Shown piece after piece: positions 13,777 to 21,382 of a stretch of 31,406 bases of DNA. A program made the position numbers and the translations under genes. Below the pieces are notes generated by a model. It had not been told where the DNA came from. It did no database searches and saw only the letters and a list, made by a program, of their open reading frames with translations. The DNA lies in NCBI GenBank assembly GCA_000466585.1, contig KE993459.1, positions 1 through 31,406 of the forward strand, in the 5' to 3' direction. Position 1 is the first letter of the stretch; each line of letters begins with the position of its first letter. This stretch comes from Clostridiales bacterium oral taxon 876 str. F0540. Lineage in GTDB: Bacteria; Bacillota; Clostridia; Clostridiales; Clostridiaceae.

Positions 13777-13926
13777 TTATTTAGTGTTTTTGTTAATATA
13801 TATGTTAAGTGCCTTCATGGCTTTAAAGCCTAAACTTATAACTACAATATAAGTTAAAACTTTAAGTATTTCTTCTAAAATTGATAAGAAGCTAACAGCT
13901 CCAAATATCCCGAATCCGCTTCCCAT
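13777..13926 (-). CDS. 49-aa small membrane protein, first gene of a micro-operon
   Basis: The product begins MGSGFGIFGAVSFLSILEEI, continues LKVLTYIVVISLGFKAMKAL and ends NIYINKNTK: a Gly-rich start, one amphipathic or transmembrane helix and a polar tail. GGGAGGT stands eight bases before the ATG. The next gene of the same strand follows after 16 bases. I do not recognise the family. The short length, hydrophobicity and pairing could suggest a holin-like, toxin-like or small subunit role, but none of these is shown. Confidence 0.72.
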   Translation of the reverse strand: MGSGFGIFGAVSFLSILEEILKVLTYIVVISLGFKAMKALNIYINKNTK

Positions 13927-14182
13927 GACTTTTACCTCCCCATTCCCCAATACTTATAATTTTTTATTGCTGCATAAATATTATATATTCCATTTTATAG
14001 TCCCCGACGGATTGTTGTATTAACACTAAATGAAATAATAATCCTTTTTTACATCCTACCATCAATTTGAACGCACTTTTACTTAAATTATATCATGCAA
14101 ATTATGTAAAAAATAGTTAAATTTAAATAATAAGGTCCGTGGAGTTCTATAGTAATTCAACGATATCTAATGAAGCATTATC

Positions 14183-14268
14183 TTACTTTATTTTAATTTT
14201 TAAGGTTTTATCTACAAATCTAGTTTTGGTGTAACCTTCTACTACATCTTTTTATTTATTTCGCTCAT
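14183..14268 (-). pseudogene. Possible frameshifted 28-aa peptide gene
   Basis: ATG 14268 with GGGGGG just upstream reads MSEINKKM and stops. One extra A in the A-run at about 14249-14253 would instead give MSEINKKDVVEGYTKTRFVD followed by KTLKIKIK and a stop at 14185-14183. The perfect ribosome binding site and the sensible continuation suggest a single-base deletion, a sequencing error or a slippery run. The rest of 13927-14405 is AT-rich and I find no other gene in it. Confidence 0.3.
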
Positions 14269-14359
14269 ATAGCACCCCCCTTAAACATCCATGTTATCGC
14301 TTCCCTTCTTATATAATAAGATAAAGAAAGCATATAAAAAGTTTCAACACAAAATAAAA

Positions 14360-14390
14360 AGCAAGAGAATTTTTTATGAAAACTCTTGCT
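14360..14390 (-). terminator. Intrinsic terminator after the DUF402 gene
   Basis: AGCAAGAG (14360-14367) pairs with CTCTTGCT (14383-14390), with inner TTTT/AAAA pairs. On the minus strand it is followed by TTTTTATTTTG. Confidence 0.75.
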
Positions 14391-14405
14391 GGATTTTAAA
14401 TAAAT

Positions 14406-14945
14406 TTATTTTGCTAAAGATTTTATTATTTCAAAGTATTTTTTACTAAAGCTTGTGAGCTTCTCTACATCTATATCTTCCATGATTCTTTTGGCCTCAT
14501 TATAAGCCATCTCATAATCTTCCTTTGTTATATCTTTGTTGTCTAAGGCTTCCTCAAGCTCATCCTCATCAAGCAGTAAAATATTATCCGGAGGCAATAC
14601 TACCACATCTAAATACATGTCATCAAAATACGGAATTCCCCGGTTATTAACTCCGCTTTCTCTTATAATATCAAAATACCATTGCACAATTTCCTGTTTT
14701 TCATTAATCATAGTTGTAAGGCAATACCTTCCACCCTTAGGAAGACACTCAAGCCATACATATCCCTCTTTAGCAAGGCAAAAATCTCTGCCAAGCATAT
14801 TTTTAATAAGGGGCTCTCTAGTTTTATCTATAAAAACTGCAGCAATGTATCCGCAGAAGCTTTCATCTTCAATATATGTATAATAGAATCTTTTTCTTAG
14901 AACTCTTCTCCAATTAGGTCTATCAAGAAATTTCCTCTCTACCAT
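14406..14945 (-). CDS. DUF402 family protein
   Basis: A 179-residue cytosolic protein. The central block (YVWLECLPKGGRYCLTTMINEK, then QEIVQWYFDIIRESG, YFDDMYLDVVVLPPDNILLLDEDELEEAL) is the DUF402/FomD-like barrel; some family members are nucleoside diphosphate phosphatases with metal-binding Asp/Glu residues, and the YFDDMYLDVV and DEDELEEAL acidic residues fit such a site. The C-terminal 55 residues are helical. It lies 19 bases after the YdcF-like gene on the same strand and probably shares its mRNA. The substrate is unknown. Confidence 0.82.
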   Translation of the reverse strand: MVERKFLDRPNWRRVLRKRFYYTYIEDESFCGYIAAVFIDKTREPLIKNMLGRDFCLAKEGYVWLECLPKGGRYCLTTMINEKQEIVQWYFDIIRESGVNNRGIPYFDDMYLDVVVLPPDNILLLDEDELEEALDNKDITKEDYEMAYNEAKRIMEDIDVEKLTSFSKKYFEIIKSLAK

Positions 14946-14964
14946 AATTTTTCACCACCTCAAT

Positions 14965-15534
14965 TTAATCTTTGCAAGAAACCCACTTGCTTATTTCACC
15001 TTCAAAATATCCGCCTATCTTGGAAACCTCACCCATAACAAGTGATATCTTTTCACCATCTAAAAACCAATTATCTTTTGTAGTTTTTCTTCTATCTAAA
15101 ACAGGTGACACATAAAACTCAATATCTAAAGGAAAGGCTGTTTTGTAAGTTAAAAGAGCCCTTCTGGAATGATAGCCCTTACAAGCCAAAATTGCCTTTT
15201 TAACATTTATATTATTGCCCCGTAAAACCTTCCAGGATAAATTCGCATTATCAAAGGTATGCTTAGCCTTATCTTCTTTTAGTATAGCCTTTTCAGGAAT
15301 CCCTAACTTAATACCGATACTCTTTAAATATTCCCATTCTGATTCATACTCCGGTATCCTGTAGTTTGGTCCTCCTGAAGGCAAAATATATGGAGCAAAC
15401 CCTTTATGATATAACTCTGCAGCTCTTTCCATCAGCTCAGGCACAGTTCCACCGGGAACTAATATTACATCTGATTTCTTTACATCAGTTTCAACAAAAA
15501 TAAAATCCGTTATGCAATCAAATGGATAGCTCAT
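14965..15534 (-). CDS. YdcF/ElyC-type (DUF218) protein
   Basis: A 189-residue protein with the DUF218 Rossmann-like fold: DVILVPGGTVPELMERAAEL, YILPSGGPNY, the acidic/His segment EDKAKHTFDNANLSWKVLRG and ILACKGYHSRRALLTYKTAF. The family includes envelope proteins SanA/ElyC and cytosolic YdcF, which binds a SAM-like nucleotide. No signal peptide is visible here, so a cytosolic YdcF-type role is more likely. It starts at the ATG after a TAAAAGGAGG-type site and leads the DUF402 gene. Confidence 0.85.
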   Translation of the reverse strand: MSYPFDCITDFIFVETDVKKSDVILVPGGTVPELMERAAELYHKGFAPYILPSGGPNYRIPEYESEWEYLKSIGIKLGIPEKAILKEDKAKHTFDNANLSWKVLRGNNINVKKAILACKGYHSRRALLTYKTAFPLDIEFYVSPVLDRRKTTKDNWFLDGEKISLVMGEVSKIGGYFEGEISKWVSCKD

Positions 15535-15647
15535 TTTATTTGCCTCCTTTTACTCCAAGCGTTGAGTAGTATAAAGCACTTATACTAATTTCATCATATT
15601 TAGTATATTCAACAAAATTTTCTCATTTCCTTTTTATGTATACATAA

Positions 15648-15686
15648 AAAATAGACTGATTCATTATTATTGAAACAGTCTATTTT
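15648..15686 (-). terminator. Intrinsic terminator after the GNAT gene
   Basis: AAAATAGACTG (15648-15658) pairs with CAGTCTATTTT (15676-15686), with further ATTCA/TGAAA-type pairing inside. T-runs lie on both sides. Confidence 0.78.
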
Positions 15687-15704
15687 AGTTATTTGTATCG
15701 CAGG

Positions 15705-16160
15705 TTATTGTAGTACCTTTTCAAATTCTGTTAAATAAAAGTTTTTATCAGCTTCAATGTCCTTTTTCTTTCTAAATCCATTTTTCAAATATAAATTCAC
15801 AGCGGGTAGATTTTCCTTTCCGGTGCATACTATTATTTTTTTAATATTGTCATTAATTTTTTCAACAAAACTGATAAGTCCTCCAGCAACACCTCTCCTA
15901 AAAAAGTCTGGGTGTATTGCAACCCTATGAATATCCAATATATTATCAAAAACTTTATAGGATATGATGCCTGCTAATCTATCTTCTAAATAATAGCCAT
16001 AAAAAATTTCGTCACATAGTTTTAAGCTATAAACTGTATCCTTCAAGGTTGGTATATCATAGAACCCTATAATATCAGCTTCAATCTTATATGAAGCAAG
16101 TTGAATTTGTAACACCTGCTCTGCTGTTTCTATATTTTTTAAATCAAGCTTTTTAATCAT
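15705..16160 (-). CDS. GNAT-family N-acetyltransferase
   Basis: A 151-residue acetyltransferase that should transfer an acetyl group from acetyl-CoA to an amine; the acceptor is unknown. The acetyl-CoA-binding signature RRGVAGGLI follows the strand DIHRVAIHPDFF, and the later VCTGKENLPAVNLYLKNGFR is the usual GNAT C-terminal motif. Its ATG lies within the last codons of the upstream membrane-protein gene (8-base overlap) and uses AGGAGATGG there, so the three genes 17542 to 15705 form one operon ended by the terminator at 15648-15686. Confidence 0.9.
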   Translation of the reverse strand: MIKKLDLKNIETAEQVLQIQLASYKIEADIIGFYDIPTLKDTVYSLKLCDEIFYGYYLEDRLAGIISYKVFDNILDIHRVAIHPDFFRRGVAGGLISFVEKINDNIKKIIVCTGKENLPAVNLYLKNGFRKKKDIEADKNFYLTEFEKVLQ

Positions 16161-16725
16161 TCAGTCCATCTCCTAACAAATTAACAGACTTTTTAAATAG
16201 CACAGCTATAGGAATGGTAAATATAATGTTTATTAAAGCTATGACTGATCCTATAGCATATAAGTCTTGAGACAGATTAATTGAAAATGGCAAATAAGCA
16301 GCAAATGCTGCTGTAGTTATGAAATAATATTTAAAGCTGTATTCAACATTATTTTTAAGCTCCTCTTCTCTTCTGCTAACAGCCAGTAAATATATACTCC
16401 TGCATAAAATATATATTAAATATGCTGTTACAAGTGATGTAAAGCTCCCTATTAAAAGTGAAAATAAGTTTGTATTTTCCTTTTGATTTACTATATATCC
16501 TATAGAGAAATAGCTTATTGCCTTAACTAAACTTATACTTAGTAAAAAAATCAAAGGAGCTTTTGCCTTTTTATAAAATTCGTGCTGCTGCTGCAAGGAT
16601 ATTAATCCGGCATATAGGAGAAAATATCCTATAAAATCCGGAAGAAGATTTATTCCACCAAGATTAAAGTCAAAAATTATAAATATCATTCCCCAAAACA
16701 GTTTGTTATAACCAGCCTCATACAT
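16153..16725 (-). CDS. Multi-pass membrane protein of unknown function
   Basis: A 190-residue integral membrane protein with about five hydrophobic segments: MIFIIFDFNLGGINLLPDFI, GYFLLYAGLISL, a segment at about 57-75, one around SLLIGSFTSLVTAYLIYILC, and two after residue 130 (YFITTAAFAAYLPFSI, AIGSVIALINIIFTIPIAVL). A short cytosolic basic loop (SRREEELKNN) lies in the middle. I cannot name the family. It starts one base after the preceding gene and overlaps the GNAT gene, so its role is presumably tied to them. Confidence 0.75.
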   Translation of the reverse strand: MYEAGYNKLFWGMIFIIFDFNLGGINLLPDFIGYFLLYAGLISLQQQHEFYKKAKAPLIFLLSISLVKAISYFSIGYIVNQKENTNLFSLLIGSFTSLVTAYLIYILCRSIYLLAVSRREEELKNNVEYSFKYYFITTAAFAAYLPFSINLSQDLYAIGSVIALINIIFTIPIAVLFKKSVNLLGDGLND

Positions 16726-16726
16726 A

Positions 16727-17542
16727 TTACTTATCTCCTTTGCTAAGCATAGACTTAATATTATATTGATCAGGAAACTGCTTTATATAATTCATATAAA
16801 TTGAACTATAGCCCTTAACTCCTGAAGCATCTTCTGTAAGTATGTCAGCTGAAAGATTGTATATATTATTTTCTAAATTGTCTTTATCAAAATTAAAATA
16901 ATAATTAACCCTTACTTCTTCTCCATTCTTTATTATCAAAGGGAATTTAATATTTTTTATATCTTCATTATTAATAGTAAGTTTTATGCCCTTATTTATA
17001 AGCTCCGGAAACTTGAAGCTAACCCCCGTAATATTGATATCTTTATCAGCAATAAGTCTTGCACTGCCGGTATTATCGCTGCCGCTGCTTACATAATTTG
17101 ATTTCAAAGCTGGTGTTTGGTTATCTTCGCTGTCATAAAGATATATCTTGCCTATATCTGCCTTAATGACTCTTCCGCTTACAAACTGCACTTCTGCCTT
17201 TGTTATAAGCTTATTCTTATATTTATCAGAAGTATCACTATTGGTTGTTACATATATTTCATTAAGTTTATAATATCTCCTATCTGTGTTTCTATCATTT
17301 ACATGAAATTCTGCAATATCCTCATCAAGCTCAGGAAAGGTGATTCTAATAATCTCATCCTTATCATTTATATTTGATATATAATAAAGCCCAAAACCTT
17401 TCATCCCTTGTTTTATATCATAAAAATGCTTTATAAAAATTGGCTCTTTCAATTGGTGAGCCTTATAGTAAACTATATTTCCTGTCCATATAATTATTAA
17501 AAGCAAAGCTCCAAGAATAACTTTCTTTTTACTTATATTCAT
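16727..17542 (-). CDS. Membrane-anchored extracytoplasmic protein of unknown function
   Basis: A 271-residue protein with an N-terminal transmembrane anchor or uncleaved signal (KKVILGALLLIIIWTGNIVY) and a 240-residue outer domain rich in beta strands, Asn and Asp. No enzyme motif or lipobox Cys is seen. Segments such as IRITFPELDEDIAEFHVN and VRVNYYFNFDKDNLENN suggest beta-sandwich structure. It is the first gene of the operon with the membrane protein (one-base gap) and the GNAT enzyme, so an envelope function is likely. I do not recognise the family. Confidence 0.72.
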   Translation of the reverse strand: MNISKKKVILGALLLIIIWTGNIVYYKAHQLKEPIFIKHFYDIKQGMKGFGLYYISNINDKDEIIRITFPELDEDIAEFHVNDRNTDRRYYKLNEIYVTTNSDTSDKYKNKLITKAEVQFVSGRVIKADIGKIYLYDSEDNQTPALKSNYVSSGSDNTGSARLIADKDINITGVSFKFPELINKGIKLTINNEDIKNIKFPLIIKNGEEVRVNYYFNFDKDNLENNIYNLSADILTEDASGVKGYSSIYMNYIKQFPDQYNIKSMLSKGDK

Positions 17543-17628
17543 AGGGATATCTCCTTAATTATGGTGAATTTATATAATATATTCTATAAATTCTGAAAAT
17601 ATCCTTTTAATAATAGCTTCTCTATTTT

Positions 17629-18510
17629 CTAATAAGCCACATTATTAATAAACTTTTCTAATGCCTCTTCCCAATTCCTCATCTCGTCACCAATCGTGCA
17701 TCTCAGCATCATATTATCTAAAACTGAATAGGCTGGTCGCTTTGCTGCTCTTGAATATTCTTCCGTAGTGCAAGGTATTATCTCACATTTTATATTGGAA
17801 AGTTCAATAATTTTGGAGGCAAAATCATACCAACTGCATTCTCCATGCCCTGAGCAATGATAAACACCATATTCCTCAGTTACTATTAGTTTTAATATAT
17901 GGTGAACTATGTCTTCAATATTTGTTGGATTACCCTTTTGGTCCTTGACTACCTTTAAGCTTCCTTTCTCTTTAGCTGTTTTAAGTATTGTGTAAACAAA
18001 GTTCTTTCCATTATAACCGTATACCCAGGATGGTCTTACAATAAAATACTTTGAACAAAACTCCTTAACGAAATCATCACCCATCATTTTGCTTTTGCCG
18101 TATACACTCTGCGGGCAAGCTTTATCGTATTCTCTAAAAGGTTTATTTCCTTCTCCGCTGAAAACATAGTCAGTGGATATATGGACTAACTTCGCACCAA
18201 TATTATTGCAGACTATAGCTAAATTTCTTACTCCTAAAGCATTAACCTTAAAAGCTAACTCTTCATTAGTCTCGCATTCATCAACATTTGTATAAGCTGC
18301 TGCATTGATTATTACATCCGGTTTTATTTCGCAAATTAATTCTTTAACTCTATTAAAATCAGTTATATCCAAATCCTTTGAAGATTTTCCTATAACCTCT
18401 GCACTTCTAATCTCCTTAGGAATATAGCCTAATTCTGATTCGCCTTTATTAATTATATCTATAAGCTGTGAACCTAACTGCCCTTTTGCTCCTGTTACTA
18501 ATATTTTCAT
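17629..18510 (-). CDS. rfbD: RfbD-like dTDP-4-dehydrorhamnose reductase
   Basis: A 293-residue extended SDR enzyme; the family reduces dTDP-4-keto-L-rhamnose to dTDP-L-rhamnose with NAD(P)H. The Rossmann motif VTGAKGQLGSQL is at the N-terminus, the NAAAYTNVDECE signature and STDYVFSG follow, and catalytic Tyr/Lys are in YGKSKMMGDDF. All family marks are present. The other rhamnose genes (rfbA, rfbB, rfbC) are not in the window, so it may serve a remote cluster or act on a related sugar. The ATG follows AAAGGTGGGG. Confidence 0.85.
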   Translation of the reverse strand: MKILVTGAKGQLGSQLIDIINKGESELGYIPKEIRSAEVIGKSSKDLDITDFNRVKELICEIKPDVIINAAAYTNVDECETNEELAFKVNALGVRNLAIVCNNIGAKLVHISTDYVFSGEGNKPFREYDKACPQSVYGKSKMMGDDFVKEFCSKYFIVRPSWVYGYNGKNFVYTILKTAKEKGSLKVVKDQKGNPTNIEDIVHHILKLIVTEEYGVYHCSGHGECSWYDFASKIIELSNIKCEIIPCTTEEYSRAAKRPAYSVLDNMMLRCTIGDEMRNWEEALEKFINNVAY

Positions 18511-18752
18511 ATACTTTTACCCCACCTTTTTAATCTTTTACAGCAAAGCCTCATAATTAATACGTATTCTTATATTTTTATATTCTTTTATTCTTATAAT
18601 TATTTGTTGTTATATTTACACGTAAAGTATTCTATTTTTTATTTTTAATTCCTTTATCGCTCTTAAAATTTCAAAACACTGGGAAAATACTGGGGGCGGT
18701 TAACAATAATTTAATGTCTAAGAATTCAAAATTGCTAGCCGGTCCTAGTTTC

Positions 18753-18781
18753 TTACATATATTCTTCTTAAATTCTAATAC
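18753..18781 (+). promoter_or_regulatory. Probable sigma-A promoter of the DUF3243 gene
   Basis: TTACAT (18753-18758), 17 nt, TAATAC (18776-18781). The gene-free interval 18511-18816 otherwise contains AT-rich sequence and a partly palindromic CTAGCCGGTCCTAG at about 18735-18748, just upstream, which could be an operator. Confidence 0.5.
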
Positions 18782-18816
18782 TATTTATGACTATATATTA
18801 AAAGGAGAGATATATA

Positions 18817-19062
18817 ATGGACTTATTAGATAATTGGGGCAAATGGAAAAACATACTTGGAAAAGCTGTTGATTTAGGACAGACGATGGGGCTTTCAGAT
18901 CATACTATTACAAATGTTTCAGAAAAAATTGGCACTTATCTTTCAAATAATGTGGATCCTCACAATGATGAAGAAAGGCTTTTAAAACAATTATGGGATG
19001 CTGCAAGCGATGAAGAGAGAAAGACTTTAGCTAAGCTTGTTGCTGAGATTTCAGACAAGTAA
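18817..19062 (+). CDS. DUF3243 family protein
   Basis: An 81-residue helical cytosolic protein. The pattern MDLLDNWGKWKNILGKAVDL, then ITNVSEKIGTYLSNNVDPHN and EERLLKQLWDAASDEERKTL matches the DUF3243 family, which includes Bacillus YmfJ. Function is unknown. AAAGGAGAG at 18801-18809 precedes the ATG. It is a single gene that converges on the second two-component system and shares its terminator. Confidence 0.87.
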   Translation: MDLLDNWGKWKNILGKAVDLGQTMGLSDHTITNVSEKIGTYLSNNVDPHNDEERLLKQLWDAASDEERKTLAKLVAEISDK

Positions 19063-19101
19063 TCCTTAATATCTTGCCACTATTTTATTATAAAAAACAT
19101 T

Positions 19102-19146
19102 ATAGTTTAAGTGTCCCTATCAAAGTGATAGGGACACTTAAACTAT
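19102..19146. terminator. Strong 21-bp-stem terminator
   Basis: A perfect 21-bp stem (19102-19122 with 19126-19146) with an AAG loop. The response-regulator stop (19145-19143) overlaps it. The minus strand continues into TGTTTTTTAT, so it ends mainly the regulator mRNA, and possibly also the DUF3243 mRNA. Confidence 0.88.
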
Positions 19147-19826
19147 TTAAATCTGTAACCAGTACCCCACAGCGTCTCTATAAACTCCGGATTAGCTGGA
19201 TCCTTTTCTATCTTTTTTCTTATCTTTTGTATATGAACTGGCACTGTTGCAGTCTCTACGCTAAACTCATCTCCCCAAATCTTATCGAAGATATGTTCCT
19301 TTGTAAACACAATATTAGGGTTTGACGCAAGCAAAAGCAAAATTGCATATTCCTTAGAAGTCATCTGAACTTCCTTTCCATACACAAATACTCTATGTGA
19401 AGCCGTATTTATTTCCAGTCCCCCACGATTTATAATTTCTGAAGCTGCGCTGCTTCCTTTCAGCCTGTTATACCTATTTATGTGAGACTTTATTCTTGCA
19501 GCCAGTTCTGCTGGGCTAAATGGCTTTGTTAAATAATCATCGGCACCATAATCCAACACTCTTATTTTATCTATATCTTCTGTTCTTGCCGAAACTACAA
19601 TTATAGGTATCTCAAGATTTTTTCTTATTTCCTTTGTTACTTCATAGCCACTCTTACCGGGAAGCATCAAATCTACGATGATAACATCATAAATTCCAGA
19701 TAAGGCCATTTTAAGCCCCTGCGTTCCGTCTTGAACAATTTCAGCCTTAAAGCCATTAAGCTGCAAATAATCACGTTCCATTTCAGCAATATTTATATCG
19801 TCCTCAATTATTAAAATCTGCTGCAT
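19143..19826 (-). CDS. OmpR-family response regulator (two-component system 2)
   Basis: A 227-residue regulator. The receiver has the acidic pair in LIIEDD, phospho-acceptor Asp52 (DVIIVDLMLPG) and Lys in YLTKPFSP; the C-terminal winged helix ends ETLWGTGYRFK. It lies 21 bases after the kinase gene, with AAAGGGG before its ATG. The order kinase then regulator is the reverse of system 1. The CTTTAAAA arrays in the divergent region 21150-21306 are its most likely binding sites, which would make it control both its own operon and the exporter. Confidence 0.94.
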   Translation of the reverse strand: MQQILIIEDDINIAEMERDYLQLNGFKAEIVQDGTQGLKMALSGIYDVIIVDLMLPGKSGYEVTKEIRKNLEIPIIVVSARTEDIDKIRVLDYGADDYLTKPFSPAELAARIKSHINRYNRLKGSSAASEIINRGGLEINTASHRVFVYGKEVQMTSKEYAILLLLASNPNIVFTKEHIFDKIWGDEFSVETATVPVHIQKIRKKIEKDPANPEFIETLWGTGYRFK

Positions 19827-19847
19827 ACTTATTACCCCTTTTCAAAA

Positions 19848-21098
19848 TTATTTATCTAAAGGAAGCCTTATTGTAAAGCACGTGCCCTCATTCTCTTTAT
19901 TCTTAGCTGTTATACTTCCTCCGTGTGCTTCTACAAGCTCTTTCGCAATTGCAAGCCCAAGTCCTGTACTCATCAAGTTTTTAGTTCTTGCATAATCGAC
20001 TCTATAAAATCTGTCAAAAATGTATGGCAGCTTATCTTCAGGTATTATCGGTCCATTATTAAATATATCAATATACGCTTCACCATTCTTCTCATATAGC
20101 TTCACGTTTATTGATGTTTTTCCCTCATAGCCGTACTTTACCGCATTTCCAACAATATTGCTGAATATTTGCTGAATCCTTTTTCTATCTATATTTACAT
20201 TTGGATTAATTATCATCTCATCTACATAATCAAACTGTATCTGTCTATCCTCAAGCTCAAATTTAAACTCCTCCATTAGATCATTCATAAAGGCTTTAAG
20301 ACTTATATTCTCAAAATGGAACTCCAGTTTCTGCATATCCAGCTTGGAGAACAGGAACAGATCATCAATAAGCTTATTCATGTATAATGCATTATTATGT
20401 ATAATCTGATGATATTTATTTACAGTCTCCTTGGGCAAATCTTCTCTTTCTGACATAGTTTCAATATAGCCTTGAATCGAGGCAATAGGAGTCTTTAAGT
20501 CGTGTGATATATTTGCTATCAATGCTTTTCTGTTTTCTTCATATACTGTCTTTAATTTTTCACTTTCCTTTAGTTTTCTTGCCATATCATTGAACGAATC
20601 TATTAAGCTGCTTATTTCGCTTGTCACATCACATTCAATATTCACCTCGTAGTTCCCTCTGGAGATTTCGTCCACACCCTTTTTTAGTTGTCCTATTGGC
20701 ACAAATATACTCTTTTCAACTCTAAGATTAAATAGAATTTGATTAACTCCTCCAATGCCGACAATTACCGCAAGACCTATTGCAACTGCTTTCATACCAA
20801 AAAATCTAAATATAAAAAACCATATTAATATATTAAACAGTATAATAAAAATATGTGAATATCTATTACGTCTTTGGTACCATTGCAGTCCTTTTTGTTC
20901 ACGATGAAGTTCATCAACCTTTTTCTGAAACTCGGTTCTCAATCGACGAATTTCATCGTGATTTCTTCGATGCTCCTTCATCATCTCTCTATGGAGTGCA
21001 TCCTCCAATTTATGCTTTTCCCTATGGTTGCTTAAGAATTTCTTAAATCTTAAAAACAGATTCTTAACATGGTTTTGATTATTGTATCTTTTATTCAT
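19848..21098 (-). CDS. Intramembrane-type sensor histidine kinase (two-component system 2)
   Basis: A 416-residue kinase with an unusual N-terminus: about 78 very basic, helical cytosolic residues (HREKHKLEDALHREMMKEHR and on), then two adjacent transmembrane helices (about 81-100 and 102-120) with almost no outer loop. HAMP (about 125-180), HisKA with His199 in ANISHDLKTPIASIQGYIET, and the ATPase domain with N-box IVGNAVKYG, G2 GLGLAIAKEL follow; the G1 region reads IFNNGPIIP. Without an outer sensor it probably senses within the membrane or through a partner protein such as the adjacent transporter. It is the first gene of its operon. Confidence 0.92.
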   Translation of the reverse strand: MNKRYNNQNHVKNLFLRFKKFLSNHREKHKLEDALHREMMKEHRRNHDEIRRLRTEFQKKVDELHREQKGLQWYQRRNRYSHIFIILFNILIWFFIFRFFGMKAVAIGLAVIVGIGGVNQILFNLRVEKSIFVPIGQLKKGVDEISRGNYEVNIECDVTSEISSLIDSFNDMARKLKESEKLKTVYEENRKALIANISHDLKTPIASIQGYIETMSEREDLPKETVNKYHQIIHNNALYMNKLIDDLFLFSKLDMQKLEFHFENISLKAFMNDLMEEFKFELEDRQIQFDYVDEMIINPNVNIDRKRIQQIFSNIVGNAVKYGYEGKTSINVKLYEKNGEAYIDIFNNGPIIPEDKLPYIFDRFYRVDYARTKNLMSTGLGLAIAKELVEAHGGSITAKNKENEGTCFTIRLPLDK

Positions 21099-21149
21099 AA
21101 TTTAACCCTTATATTTTCCCTTCATAAATTTTAATATCTTTCATTTGTA

Positions 21150-21207
21150 ATAATCTTAATATATACCTTTAAAAATCTTTTAAAGCAATTTTAAAGATTC
21201 TATAAAG
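21150..21207 (-). promoter_or_regulatory. Kinase-operon promoter with four 11-bp-spaced repeats
   Basis: On the minus strand CTTTATAG, CTTTAAAA, CTTTAAAA and TTTTAAAG start at 21207, 21196, 21185 and 21174, exactly 11 bases apart. GATTAT at 21155-21150 begins 19 bases after the start of the last repeat. The repeats cover the place of a -35 box, as expected for an OmpR-type activated promoter. Confidence 0.65.
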
Positions 21208-21238
21208 ATAATATCATAACTTCAATTATTTAAAAAAG

Positions 21239-21306
21239 CTTTAAACATCTTTATAAATTCTTTAAAAATTCTTTAATGGCGTTTTAAAATAAACCATTAA
21301 CATTAT
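21239..21306 (+). promoter_or_regulatory. Exporter promoter with five 10/11-bp-spaced repeats
   Basis: CTTTAAAC, CTTTATAA, CTTTAAAA, CTTTAATG and TTTTAAAA start at 21239, 21249, 21260, 21271 and 21282. CATTAT at 21301-21306 begins 19 bases after the start of the last unit, exactly as in the divergent array. The promoter lacks a -35 of its own. A leader of about 70 nt then precedes the exporter start. Confidence 0.68.
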
Positions 21307-21382
21307 CTTGTAAACAAAACGCAGGGAGGATAAAAATTAGTAATCTTTATCTTACGCATAAAAAATACAGGAGGGTTATTTT

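Noticed and set aside
14536..14883. 115-residue plus-strand frame opposite the DUF402 gene
   Set aside because: Serine-rich shadow frame of a well-supported gene on the other strand.
21324..21372. GGGAGG at about 21324 as the start of a leader peptide before the exporter
   Set aside because: No ATG, GTG or TTG at suitable distance opens a convincing frame.
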